Part shown: positions 1 through 10,567 of the stretch, piece after piece
How positions within the stretch are numbered: the stretch's first letter is position 1
Layout of the letters: the number at the start of each line of letters is the position of its first letter
NCBI GenBank assembly: GCA_027579435.1
Contig: JANBPK010000788.1
Coordinates: 1-64,000 of the forward strand
Direction of reading: 5' to 3'
Source: Candolleomyces eurysporus
Lineage: Eukaryota > Basidiomycota > Agaricomycetes > Agaricales > Psathyrellaceae
DNA length: 64,000 nucleotides
Translations under genes and position numbers: made by a program
The notes under the pieces: generated by a model
What the model was told of the DNA's origin: nothing
Databases searched by the model: none
What the model saw: only the letters and a program-made list of their open reading frames with translations

Positions 1-576
1 ATGGTTGACACTGCCGGACTCCGTCGGTGAAGGTGAAGGTGAGCCTTGCTTGACATGAGACGACCTGCGCGCTAAACACGAAAAGAAAAGAGAAAATAAA
101 GAGGAAGTCGGGGGCCATAAATAAGAAACAAAAGGTGGGGGAAGAAGAAGAAGGAAAAAGAGATACAGACCAAGCTGTAAAGAACGAAGAGGTCGTGGAA
201 GAAGAGAAACCTGTTCCTGTTCTACCAGCCGTCGCAAACGGTCGCTTCCAGTAGGAATTTGGAATACGGCCCTGGCATCAGTCGAGTATCAGGAGTACCA
301 TGATCTAGAAAATATATTTCTTGGGTAACATGTCATAGAAAGAGGCAAGAACGATAGCAACGTGGAACAACGTCCGATGGCAACCTAAGCTGAAGGAGAA
401 ATTCCAAGATCCCAGAGCAACGGCTCAGGGATCATCACTGTCCCACATGCAAGCACCGATCACGATCCGCATCATACTGACACGCTTTACCTTTCCCTTT
501 TCGGGTCATACCCGACGCTGCAGTATATCGGCACGTGAAGCTGGCGCTAAGGGTTCTCCACACTTCTCTTCCAACC
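1..576. other. 5' flank of BCKDH E1-alpha, no gene seen
   Basis: No supported coding region. Positions about 65-200 are strongly purine-rich on the plus strand (A/G tracts with few pyrimidines). The remainder is mixed sequence leading to the ATG at 577. The stretch probably holds the promoter and 5' UTR of the following gene and perhaps the end of a gene lying outside the window. I recognise no TATA box or named element. Confidence 0.5.
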
Positions 577-2472
577 ATGATCCGGCCTTGGAGAATTGCC
601 CAACGAATTGCCCTCCAGTCGCGCCCGTTCTCGAGCACGACCTGCTCGAGGTTTGAGAACCTGCCAAAGTCAAACTCACCCATCGTTTCCAAGCTTGATT
701 TCTTCAATTCTGTCACAGGAAATGGCAGCCAGATCCCCACTTACCGTGTCATCGACGGCTCTGGCAAACTCTTGGAGGGTGCGGAGCTTCCAGAGGTACC
801 CTTTGTCTTCCTGAAAGCAGAATGCGGCCCTTACTTTGTCCTCGTAGATGGACGAAGCCTTTGCGAAGCGGTTATACGAGAACATGATGCTCCTTCCAAC
901 TCTGGACAATGTCTTGTACAACGTCCAGAGGCAAGGCAAGATATCATTCTACGTACGAGTCAAGGCTCCTATCCTCCCTTGTACTTCACTGACGTCTTCC
1001 GTAGATGACAGCTGTAAGTCGCCATCTAAGCAAGTTTCTTTTGGGTCCCATTTAAAGTGATTTGCCATTAAAGCACGGTGAAGAGGCGACAATTATTGGG
1101 TCCGCTGCCGGATTAGACAAGGAAGATGAGTAAGTCGCTCGCTTCTCTTCTCCATCTTTTTCAGAATGTTCTAACAGATTTCAAGGGTGCTGGGTACGTA
1201 TTACTCACGATACAGGCGGAATTGTGCCTAGGCTTTGTTTCTCTCTGACATGGCACACAAGGTCAATACCGCGAGATGGGCGTTCTCCTTTGGAGAGGAT
1301 TCGGCATAGACAATGTCATGGCTCAATGCTTTGGCAATGAAGAAGACTTTTCCGGTAAAGGACGCCAGATGCCTGTCGTACGTCACAAGAGGCATTTCAT
1401 TCCGTACGACATATTCTTACCTGTTTTCCCTTCAATCAACAAAAGCATTTCGGATCTCCAAAGCATCACTTCCACACAATTTCTTCTCCGCTCGGAACAC
1501 AGATTCCGCAAGCAGCAGGTGTTGGTTATGCCTTACGCCGTGATCCAAACCGGCGAGGTCGGTCCATCGCTGCCTGTTACTTTGGAGAAGGTGCAGCATC
1601 AGAAGGAGGTTCGTACAACCCATGACATACTTCTCAACTTCTTTTGCTTGGTTCTAACCCAAACTAATGACTTCATATAGATTTTCATGCCGGCTTGTTG
1701 CTAGCGTCTACCATCCCCTCCCCCACTTTATACATAGCCCGAAACAACGGGTTCGCTATCAGTACACCAAGTAAAGAGCAGTACCATGGGGATGGGATTG
1801 CTGCACGGGGACCTGGATATGGAATTGATACCATTCGGGTCGATGGAAACGACGTTCTGGCCGTTCTTAACGCAGTGAGAGAGGCTCGACGCCGGTGCTT
1901 GGAGCAAGGGAGGGCAGTTCTCCTTGAGGCTATGTCTTACAGGTAAGGAACAGATTCAACCTTATCACAACTCGGAGATTTAGCTGACCGGACTATTCGT
2001 TCCAGGGTAGGACATCATTCAACTTCTGATGACTCCTTTGCCTACCGACCGCGGTCGGAAGTTGAGGATCGTAAACGGATTGATAACCCAATCGTTCGTT
2101 TCCGCCTGTTCCTTGAAGCCCAGGGCTGGTGGAATGCGGAGGCCGAGGCTGATCTGAAAGCGAGATTGAGAGCGGATGTCATGAAGTCTTTCAAACGCGC
2201 TGAAAATCTCCAGCGTCATGAACTGGGAGAACTATTCAGCGATGTTTATGCTGGAGAACAACCGTGGAACTTGGTTAGTGTTGAATCTCCTTACATACCT
2301 TCTGTTGAATTTCATTTGGCTTACCAAACTGTCAAACAATTCATAATGATAGGTAGAGCAGAAGGAAGAACTCGGCAGGCTGCTTAGGAAGTATGGCAAC
2401 GCTTGGGAGCCATGGAAGAAGGAGCTCTCAAAGTTCAAGAACAACGGCGAGGACGTCATGGGCCGCGTTTAG
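577..2472 (+). CDS. 2-oxoisovalerate dehydrogenase E1 subunit alpha, mitochondrial
   Basis: E1-alpha of the mitochondrial branched-chain 2-oxoacid dehydrogenase complex. It decarboxylates, with thiamine diphosphate, the 2-oxoacids from Val, Leu and Ile. Ten exons: 577-795, 848-952, 1005-1013, 1074-1129, 1186-1193, 1262-1377, 1446-1608, 1681-1942, 2006-2273, 2353-2472. They sum to 1326 nt (441 aa) with every phase matching. The basic, Ser/Arg-rich N-terminus ([20 protein letters not shown]) looks like a mitochondrial presequence, which supports the ATG at 577. Family hallmarks are the GQYREMG stretch, the ThDP-site run [23 protein letters not shown], and the regulatory loop [12 protein letters not shown], whose serines are kinase targets in homologues. 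Two exons are only 9 nt (1005-1013, encoding MTA) and 8 nt (1186-1193). No frame damage. Family identification is secure; exact micro-exon borders are inferred from phase and conservation. Confidence 0.95.
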
Positions 2473-3760
2473 TGGACTCGCGTCATCTAGTGTTGATATT
2501 GGTTGTAGGGACTCAACGTCAGCTATAGTCCGCTGACGTCAATTGTATGGCCAGGGTGGCCGATACGTGCTCTCACACCAACATCACCATCTCCTACAAC
2601 CCCACACATACGGATTATATACACTTACCGCAATACATATTCTGCGACAATTTGATATTTGATCACAGGCGACTCGCACTCTGGTTTTTATTTTGATTCC
2701 CGTTCACGACTCTCTATAGGTAAGTACGTACAAAAGTAAGCAATTTTTTCTCATTGCGCGCAGGACGTTTTGCGGTTGTTACGACCTCCTCCACCAGTCT
2801 GTCTGTCCATAGCTGTCCATCTGGTTACCACTACAGCGCTTCTGCCGCGGTGGTGCGGCGTTGGATTCGCCCGCCTTCGTTACATATCGACAACCTCACA
2901 ACCTGGGATACAATACCCTGCATCCGGACTCAGTTCCCAGTTTCCGGTGCAGGAAATATGAATCCAAGTAGCTCGGAGGCAAAATGGGTGCGAATCTAGA
3001 GTCTCCATATCGTCGCTATGATCACCCTCCAGATAATTATGTGGTGACAGCCGGTTGCAGTCCTTGGCGGCGGTGGACCTTCCTGTGCCCCCTTAGGAGT
3101 GGCTGGGAGTCGTCGCCTTCTCTTCAGCTCGAGCGAGCCGCTGAAGGTCGTTGACGACAGGGAGTTGCAGGCCTCCTGGTGTGCATCCCTCAAGCTCGAT
3201 CATAGTGTTACATCGAAGGATGCCCCTAACTCATGAACGATCAAGGTACGCGTCCTTTCCGACTCGGAAAAGACCCTTTTCCCCTTGCCCTGGCGCATGA
3301 GGACGGATGCATATATATCTCCAAAATGACATGAACGCAAGAATGAGTTTCTTGGGAAAACTTGTAACTCCTGTGTATGCGTATGGTTGAACTCATGAGC
3401 GAATAACGCGGATGTGACGGAAATTGAGACAGTCAGGTGGGAGACATTTCCTCCGTTGTAGATGAAAAGGGAGTTAAACGGTGGCATCTATCGTTCATAC
3501 GGATGTAGCTCATCAGACTAGGNAAAAAAAAACATAGCTGTCTGTCATTGGTCTATGGATATTAACTTTATTCTAGACCTTTGTTCAATTGCGGCGATGT
3601 ACTTATTCTTACTGTCAACGGGTATTGACAAAGTTTAATAGTAGCTAAGTCTACGGATATATTCGTGATTCATATTAAATGGCATATCCATTCAAAACGT
3701 TGTGTAGCTGAGGACTAGAACAAAGGTTTCAATTCCTAGGCGCTTTTCTGAATTCTAACA
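2473..3760. other. Intergenic, convergent 3' ends
   Basis: About 1.3 kb between the stop of the E1-alpha gene (+) and the stop of the ZIP transporter gene (-), so both 3' ends face inward. Open frames here are short, start without a usable context and match nothing I recognise. One N at 3523 precedes an A-run. The stretch is AT-richer around 3500-3720. I see no RNA gene or transposon. Confidence 0.5.
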
Positions 3761-5036
3761 TTAATGGCCGTGTCCCATAATCGAACTCAGTGTAAAAGGA
3801 ATAATCATCCCAACAACAATAAGTGCCACCCTTGAAAGGGGAGTCATTTCCTGCGCGTTGGTATTTTGGTGAGAAACGGGCTGGAGAACGGTGGCGACGT
3901 ATAGAAAGCTTCCGCCCTGCATGTCCCCGCCACGAGTTCATGTAAGCATACATTGGTGACGTTGGAACGAGATCGGGTTATATTGCATGCAACGTTGAAC
4001 GAGTGAGTAAAAAAAACGCGTAAACCACGNAACTGATCACTTACAGAAAGAAGAAGAGCAGTACCGACCCAACCACTCGACTCGTTATTGCCGAATAGGG
4101 AGAGGAGCGTGTAAGAGATAAGAGCGCTCACAGGCGTGGCGGCGCTAAACGCAGCGAGGTACGCCCTGCACTCGTGTTTGGTCAAATTGAAAGACAGCAA
4201 GGATGATGTCAATGCCAACGCCGTGGGCGCTAGTGGACAGGAGGACGAATCATATTCGATCCCGAATTAATGAATCTGAAATACTGATTGAACATGAGGG
4301 TGGGATCGACAACGCACCTTTGTGGAGCAGTAAGGCGAGGAAAACGACCAATGTGACGCTATTCGTTGCACCATGTGTCGTCTTGGCAAGTGAAGAGACT
4401 CCTAACGCAAGGCCGTCTGCGAGGCTGTGGATCACAAGGCCAATTGTGAGAGCAAATCCCCTTTGGCGGCCATTCGATAACGATCCTCCAATTTCGAGTG
4501 GCGTTGGGGTGCTCAAAGGATTTCCGACCGAAGATGTCCGTTCCAAATCGTCCAATTCAGCGTCAAATTCCACTTGTGAAGAGGAGGTCCCCGTCAGTGC
4601 TACCGAAAGTCCATGGTGAGACTCTATGTGATGTGAATTTGGGATCGCGAGTTGTTCTAGGGCAAGCATGAGAGTGAAGCCGACTAAAAGCGACAGTGCT
4701 ATCTTTGAAGTAGGCACTTCTTTATCCAATGGATTCGCCTCGATAAGATTCTCAATCCCCCTGCCAGGTGACCACGAGGTTAGTTGGATTCTAAACACCG
4801 CAGCCGATTGAAGCGTACTCGGGGATTATTACGCCCAACCCAGCGCCTAGGAGCAGACCCGTGCCAATTGCGGATAGTCGCTCAACACAGGTTTCTACCA
4901 AGGGGTGATATTCATTCCAGCGCTTGAATAAAGTTGGCATTGACCTACTGGAGAAACCAACAGCGAGAGGCAAGGATCCAACCCCAAATGCTGCCGCCCC
5001 CAACACAACGGAGAGTACTGCTAGCTGCGTGAACAT
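3761..5036 (-). CDS. ZIP family zinc/iron transporter (SLC39A9-like)
   Basis: Multi-pass metal transporter of the ZIP family, expected to move Zn2+ into the cytosol from the secretory pathway or the exterior. Exons on the minus strand: 5036-4819, 4760-4318, 4229-4045, 3916-3761; 1002 nt, 333 aa, all phases consistent. The N-terminus is hydrophobic (MFTQLAVLSVVLGAAAFGVG). The first splice joins GVIIP to EGIEN, creating the conserved PEG motif. HSLADGLALG carries the TM4 His and Asp metal ligands, and HK-APTALAL (spliced) is the TM5 His motif. The C-terminus ends VALIVVGMIIPFTLSSIMG then HGH, a short His tail typical of the ZIP9 branch. A long Ser/Glu-rich loop separates TM3 and TM4. The gene is divergent from the V-ATPase c gene, 218 bp apart. 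The substrate is inferred from family only. Confidence 0.93.
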
Positions 5037-5254
5037 CGTGGCTTTTTAGGCGCCTAAATACCTCGTGTTCGAGTACAACTGTGAACGTGGAAGACAAGAG
5101 GTGATGGTCATGGCGAAGTTTCTCCTTCAACGAACGGTGACGATTCGCGCAGTGCCGCAGCTCAGGGCAAGCCGGCGGCTATAGAGTCATGTGACTGACT
5201 CAGGACTGTGCCAACGTCAACCTCAACGGTGAACAACTCTTCGTCTTCACTGTC
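5037..5254. promoter_or_regulatory. Bidirectional promoter, ZIP / V-ATPase c
   Basis: 218 bp separate the divergent ATGs at 5036 (-) and 5255 (+), so both promoters and 5' UTRs must fit here. I see no clear TATA box in either direction. The region holds GC-rich direct-repeat-like TGACTG/GACTCA motifs near 5190-5205 that could bind bZIP factors; this is unproven. Confidence 0.5.
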
Positions 5255-6058
5255 ATGTCCCTTTGTCCACCGTTCGCTCCTTTCTTTGGCTTTGCAGGCG
5301 TTGCCGCTGCGGTGAGTAACTATCCACTAATGATGCCTGAATGTCGCTAATGGCCACCGCGCAGATGGTCCTCAGCAGTACGTTGTCTTGAAACAGGCAA
5401 AGCATGGCAATTGACGGATTTCGAATTCCAGCCGTCGGTGCTGCGTTTGGGACATCCAAGGCGGGAATTGGGATTGCTGGTCTTGGGCAATTCAAGCCAG
5501 AGCTGATCATGAAAGTGCGCTGCGCATCGTACCACTCGGAATAGTATGCTAACATGTTGCTCAGTCGCTCATTCCAGTCGTCATGTCCGGAATCATCGCC
5601 GTCTATGGCCTGGTAGTGTCGGTCATGATAGCTGGATCACGTAGGACCAACTCTCCAACGTCTCTACGGACGGCGAATCTTATACTCTCTTTGCAGTGTC
5701 GCATAATGGATATACCCTCTTCTCCGGCTTTGTGCACCTCGCAGCAGGTCTTGCTTGTGGCTTCACAGGACTGGCTGCTGGCTATGCTATCGGCCACGTC
5801 GGTGACTCGGTAAGTTTCCAAGGTTGGTTCCAAAACACATCAGTTTAACCAAGATTTCGCGACAGTGTGTTCGTGCCTACGTGCAAGAGTCGAAAATCTT
5901 CGTCGGAATGGTTCTTATCCTCATTTTCGCTGAGGTCCTGGGACTTTATGGGTGAGTGCATTTCCTCATCTCAAATCCACAATACTCCAACTATTTCCCA
6001 CAGGCTCATTGTTGCACTCATTATGAACACCAAGGTATCAGCTTCTCAAACCTGCTAG
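5255..6058 (+). CDS. VMA3: V-type proton ATPase proteolipid subunit c
   Basis: Subunit c of the membrane V0 ring of the vacuolar H+-ATPase; four helices carry protons during rotation. Seven exons: 5255-5311, 5365-5377, 5432-5514, 5565-5640, 5697-5809, 5866-5951, 6004-6058; 483 nt, 160 aa, the usual size for the family. The protein begins [19 protein letters not shown] and continues into the glycine-rich helix [13 protein letters not shown]. The fourth helix has the essential glutamate in [13 protein letters not shown]. The C-terminus is [17 protein letters not shown], taken without a further intron because it matches the length of known subunits. Exon 2 is only 13 nt. Among the c, c' and c'' paralogues the length and C-terminus fit c best. 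Confidence 0.96.
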
Positions 6059-6161
6059 ATCTTATTACTGTATCCTACGCCATTCTATACCGCGACCGAG
6101 TTTGAACGTGATTAAGCTGGGTTATATCTCATTTGGTAAAATGGCACTGGAACCCACTCTT

Positions 6162-6938
6162 TTATCGAGAGTCGCGAGAACGAGAACGATTTCTTGAGCC
6201 TGAGGACCCGGAATCGGATGAAGAGACGCTGCGACTGCGCCCACGAGGAGCTTTCCGTCTCCTGTCACGCTCTCTTGACCGAGAGGATGCTGAGCTGGAA
6301 GATGATGAAGAGTTTGAGTCAGAATCTGAGCTTGAGGAGTCGGAATCTGAGTCTGAGGAAGAACCGCCGTCCGAGGAGGACGATGACCGTCTACAAGAGT
6401 TCAAGCGTCAGGATGATAGCAAGGCAATAAGAATGGCTCTGACAACGAACCTCCGGCGGCGTTTCCTCTCTGGAGATGAGTCTCTCTGTTTCTCCTTCCC
6501 TTTCCCCTTTTGCTTCTCTTCTTCCTCTTGAGCGCGCTCTTTCTCTTTAGCAGCAAGAATTTGGTTTGCAGTGCCCGCTCTGGTTCAAGAGAGTATCAGT
6601 ATCCTAAATTTAAGGGCGTACCGCCATGGTTGTTGCCAGTCGACGGAAGGAAAGGCAACGCACGGTTTCTTGAACTCCTCTGGTACCTCCACTGAAGGTC
6701 TCACTTTGGCGGCCAAACGCGGGTTCTCTAGCTGTTGCGTCCTTGAGGGCCGTGAAATATAGGGTCTGGCCCCCTTGCATTCATACGTGAAATGTCCTGT
6801 GCAAACTTTGGAGTGAACAGAAGCTTTTGTCATGACTGACAACGTCTACATACCTCTTCCCAAGCATTTCTGACACACAGTGGATGTTGTCGCCTTGGCG
6901 TTATTTGCAGAACGCTTGTGAGGCGCGAATTTCGACAT
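6162..6938 (-). CDS. CCHC zinc-knuckle protein with SR-like tail (ZCCHC10-type)
   Basis: Small nuclear-type zinc-knuckle protein. Exons on the minus strand: 6938-6854, 6796-6664, 6579-6451, 6390-6162; 576 nt, 191 aa. A splice joins VCQKCLGR to GHFTYECKG, completing a CX2CX4HX4C zinc knuckle. ISRPSRTQQL follows, as in the ZCCHC10 family. The middle is a charged Lys/Glu helix (ANQILAAKEKERAQEEEEKQ). The last exon is almost entirely Ser/Asp then Arg/Ser (RSRERDRRRK and a final RSRSRDSR), resembling SR-protein tails. A role in RNA binding or splicing is inferred from knuckle plus RS tail only. The next gene is divergent with 391 bp between start codons. Confidence 0.88.
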
Positions 6939-7329
6939 GGAATGTAGGGAAGAAACTGCTGTATTCAGAACTTGGCGAACAGATATCGGGCCGTGTGAAC
7001 TTTTCCTCGGCTGCTCCCTTGCAGCCGTCCCTTCCTCATGGCCTCCACACGGCTTGTTCTTCAGCTCCCATGTTCATATACTTGAACCCTCTATTTCGTC
7101 GACAGCTCCTTGACTCCCTGCAAATATGCTGGCACCCGGAGTCAGGGAAGCTGTGCACAACGCCGCTTATCCTGCGCTCTATCCCAATTCGACATAGTAG
7201 TCACGTCGATGCTTTCTGACTCGATTTCTCTTCTTCTCCCGTATATCAGCTTGGAGCCCCAAAAGTATCTCAGCATTCATTCACACTTCCCCTCCACTCT
7301 TCTCTTCAATCTCGGGGAGTAAGGAGGCC
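6939..7329. promoter_or_regulatory. Bidirectional intergenic region, zinc-knuckle / NTase-fold gene
   Basis: 391 bp between divergent start codons. The plus-strand portion from about 7220 to 7320 is pyrimidine-rich (TCTCTTCTTCTCCC and CTTCCCCTCCACTCTTCTC tracts), as often seen just upstream of fungal start codons. No TATA box is evident. Confidence 0.45.
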
Positions 7330-8644
7330 ATGGGTGGAAGCGCCTTCCACGCACTCTTGGGCAAACAAGCATTTCCTAGAGTCCCACCTGGGCTTTACAG
7401 CACGCTCAAGGCTCGCCTGTTGCCCAAGGTCCGCGAGCTCTACAGCTTTGTCGCCATTCCAGTCGAGGCACCAGGGAAGATGGACTATGGGGACCTCGAT
7501 TTCGTAGTCGCCGGACCCAAGCCATGCACCGAGACTGGGGTAGAGCGGGCTGCGATGCCCCATGGAATGGTCCAAACTGCTTTGGGCGCCAAACATGTCA
7601 TTCCGATGGATGGAAATAGGACGTCCCACTATGCTGTTCCGATTTCTGTGGACGAATACGAGGTGTTCTTTAACCTCGTACAGGAAGATTCATTCTCCAC
7701 CTCAAACCTTGAGATCTTTCTCCAGGTGAGTGTACTTGTTTGCCTTTATCTAGCTGATGGTTCTCCAAACAGACAGCTGACTCTCGGACCAGGTAGACGT
7801 CCATGTTTGTCAAAATGCAGCCGAGTGGGAACGTATTCGGTTCTTTCACTCATACGGCGACATGGGAATGATGTTAGGGCTAATAACGAGGAGCTTTGGG
7901 CTTCGTCTGGGCGAACATGGTCTGAAGGTCCGTATCTTCTTTATGGGCTACCTACATCCACTTGGGCTGCCCAGCTGACCTTACACCAACATTCTGTCTG
8001 TCTCATAGCTTCCCATCCCCAATCAATCTCCGTTCCTCTTAAGTGATTCTTTTGACAGAATCTTACCCTTCCTGGGTCTCTCCCAGGAAACGTTCAACTC
8101 TGGCTTCCAAACAAAGACGGAGGTTTTCCAATGGGTAGCTTCTATGAAGCACTTTAATCCTCGTTTCTTCCGTTCAACCGGTCCTGGGATGAAGAAGGTC
8201 AAGCCAGAAAGGAAGATGTATGCTGAGTTCATCAGCTGGATTGAGCAGGAGTACCTGAAAAACCCTTCTGGAGATGATCGATCTCAGAAATCGATGAAGG
8301 ACCATACAGATATTGATATGATAGCGCAGATGGTTAAATTGGAGGCGCTTGAATACTTTGAGAAGGCATCAGAATTCCAGGCGCTTATCGAAGCCGACTA
8401 CACCCGCCAGCGCTTACGGAGCAGTTTCACTGGGCATCAAGTCCGGGATTGGGCTGATATGGGAAATTATTGGCCAGGAGTGAAGAAAATAATGGATACG
8501 ATGAGGGCACAGATGGGTGGCGATGAAGGTGTTTTGCGCTTTCTCGAGGATAAAGGCGAGGAGGAGCTGTGTGCTGCTGCAATCCGAGTACGGAACGAGT
8601 TGGGTTTGATACCCAATTCGGAGCGGCAAGCTAACATTCCATGA
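7330..8644 (+). CDS. Conserved fungal protein with putative nucleotidyltransferase-like core
   Basis: Exons 7330-7725, 7793-7927, 8009-8644; 1167 nt, 388 aa, all phases consistent. I do not recognise a named orthologue. The arrangement resembles the minimal nucleotidyltransferase fold: MGGSAF at the N-terminus (G-S motif), then YGDLDFVV about 50 residues on with two spaced acidic residues, then QVDVHVC about 85 residues later as the third acid on its own strand. The C-terminal half is helical and basic (GMKKVKPERK, IDMIAQMVKLEAL) with no further motif I can name. No signal peptide or membrane segment. If the fold is right, the protein would transfer NMP or sense nucleotides; this is inference. 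The ATG at 7330 is in good context (GCC ATG GGT). The N-terminal G-S motif lies at the very start, so a slightly longer N-terminus is possible. Confidence 0.85.
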
Positions 8645-9756
8645 ATACAAGACATCACTCAACCCCCGGTGACATTCAATTTTCCTTTGGCTCACTGTGG
8701 TTGGCGCTTGAGTCGGAGTTCGCCCTCCCGGAATGCCCCTACGCTTAGGGGATATTTGAGTGTGGTGTGTCTGAATGGGGAAGGTGAAAATGCATTGATT
8801 ATTGTCTACCATCCATCCCAGCGCTTGTTTTGGTTTTTTAGCCCTGATCCAGGTTCAACTGAGCATCATGTCCGCGCAGGGGCTGTCAGCCTGGAAGAGA
8901 GGCGGCCGTTCACAACGCCGCAGCTCCAGACCCAGCAGCCGGAAGGGCCTCAACCGAGTCGCTGGGGACTGACCCTGTATGACCGTCATAGCTTGTGGCA
9001 TACACCCACCTATGCTCGGAGCATTGCGTGAACCCGCTGTGTCATCCCTGTGGCTGAATGTGTCATCCGTTGATTATAGTTGCCCAAATTCCGTGCAGTT
9101 CGAAGCTGTATTTTGTCATCCGTACATGCTCCTCCTTGTTCCGCCCCGATCGGACCTCGATATGTTGACCTTTTTTAAGCGAGCCAAACACAAAAGATGT
9201 CGTCGATGTCTCAGTCCTTTCGTAAACAAGCGCCTCTTGTACTGGGCGGGCGCCTGTTTATAAACAGCTGCCCATCTCCTTTCCGCTAACCTGACAAGCA
9301 TTCAGATCGGAATTATGAAAGATGTCCGATATCCGGAAGGCGTGCCTACATTACTAGCGCTTGGCGCTCCTATGATCGTTTATTCGGATGCAGAAGCTAC
9401 GGAGCTATAATACAACATTAAATCCACGTTTACGTATGGTAGCAAGGACTGTCCTCATCTCAACTATCTACTACTACGTCCTTTCATCTATTGGAAAGCA
9501 CAGCTCATTTCAGTATATCGCACATCTTGTCACTAAGACACCGCTTTTCCATGTATTTGATAGCAACAGCTGGTGGGATCGCAGTTACGTGTCAGACGAT
9601 TAGGCGCCCAAGAGCGATCGATCAAGATGAGATTCATGGGAAGATCTCATCCCACGATGTGGTTCTCCCATATAAGCTGATTTACTCTATAGGCAGAGCT
9701 GTCCCAAGCTCCCCCACCCCGCCCCTCACACTCCATGAACGGATTCAGCTCCAGGA

Positions 9757-9941
9757 CGACAGCTACTTGTCGTCCTGTCTGAGCCTTGCCCACCCATACG
9801 AATCCTCCCCCAAATCCCTTTATCATGCTTTACTATGAACGACTTTTACGAGGTCAGCTCGAGAGGGCGACAGCTACTATCCACTCGTCGAGATAGGGTG
9901 CTTGTCTCGTCCTGTCTGAGCCTTGCCCACCTATACAAATT
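9757..9941. repeat. Diverged direct repeat pair
   Basis: Two copies share CGACAGCTACT, then CGTCCTGTCTGAGCCTTGCC, then CACC-ATAC-AAT with two substitutions. Copy one is about 9757-9805. Copy two is about 9868-9941 and carries roughly 25 extra bases between the shared blocks. Not coding in any frame I can support. Confidence 0.6.
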
Positions 9942-10267
9942 CTCTTCTTTTTGTTCTCAAAGTCTCATAGAAGACCTCAGATGATGTGACGGTTTTGACA
10001 AGGCCGTTCAATGGCTTGTTGAGCCTCCTTCCTCTTTTTTTTTTTTTTTCGCAATCTACCCAACTCCGGACATAATTGGCGAGAGCATGTTGCTCGATTC
10101 AACAAAGCCCTTGGTCTGGGCAGAATGGTTATATGAACTCCAATCTCCACCAATTTCCGTCATGTTTGGAGACTGACCAAAATGATATTAGGTGATGGTA
10201 CATACATACACACAGCGGAGGGACCTCCCCTTACCAATACCCCGTCTTACCCGCGGGGATGGTGAAT

Positions 10268-10332
10268 CCTCGAAAGCGAAACGAGGTAGAAATTTTCAAA
10301 TCACGCTTAAATTAGTGTTCAACACTAAATTA
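10268..10332. repeat. Two small inverted repeats downstream of DPP V
   Basis: A hairpin CCTCG-(AAAGCGAAA)-CGAGG at 10268-10286 is followed by a near-palindrome around 10308-10332, in which TTAGTGTT and AACACTAA flank a single C, with arms extending to about 11 bp and one mismatch. They lie about 240-300 bp beyond the stop codon of the minus-strand gene. They could be 3' processing structures or factor-binding sites; function unknown. Confidence 0.5.
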
Positions 10333-10567
10333 GGCTCACAAGCGTAGGCGGGCGGCGGCGTCGTATTGAATGGACGTAACTCATAGGTGCTACGCCCCCA
10401 ATTCACTGCTGAACGCCCGTCTACTCCCGTTCGGCGCCCAAGCCGAGCCAAGAAGCGGGCGGAACTCACTTCTTCGTTCCTGCTACTCCCGCCAAAAGGT
10501 AGATAGACAGGCTATAAGTAGATACCAATACAAATTCCGAAGCGCCCTACAGGCTTCCATTCTGCTG

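Larger units (their letters stand above)
8645..10567. other. Gene-poor region with short repeats
   Basis: About 1.9 kb between the NTase-fold gene and the 3' end of the DPP V gene. Open frames are short and unrecognised. It holds a diverged direct repeat (near 9757-9805 and 9868-9941), a T-run at 10028-10049, a hairpin at 10268-10286 and an inverted repeat at 10308-10332, listed separately. The repeats may be remnants of a mobile element, but no transposase or terminal structure is visible. Confidence 0.45.
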
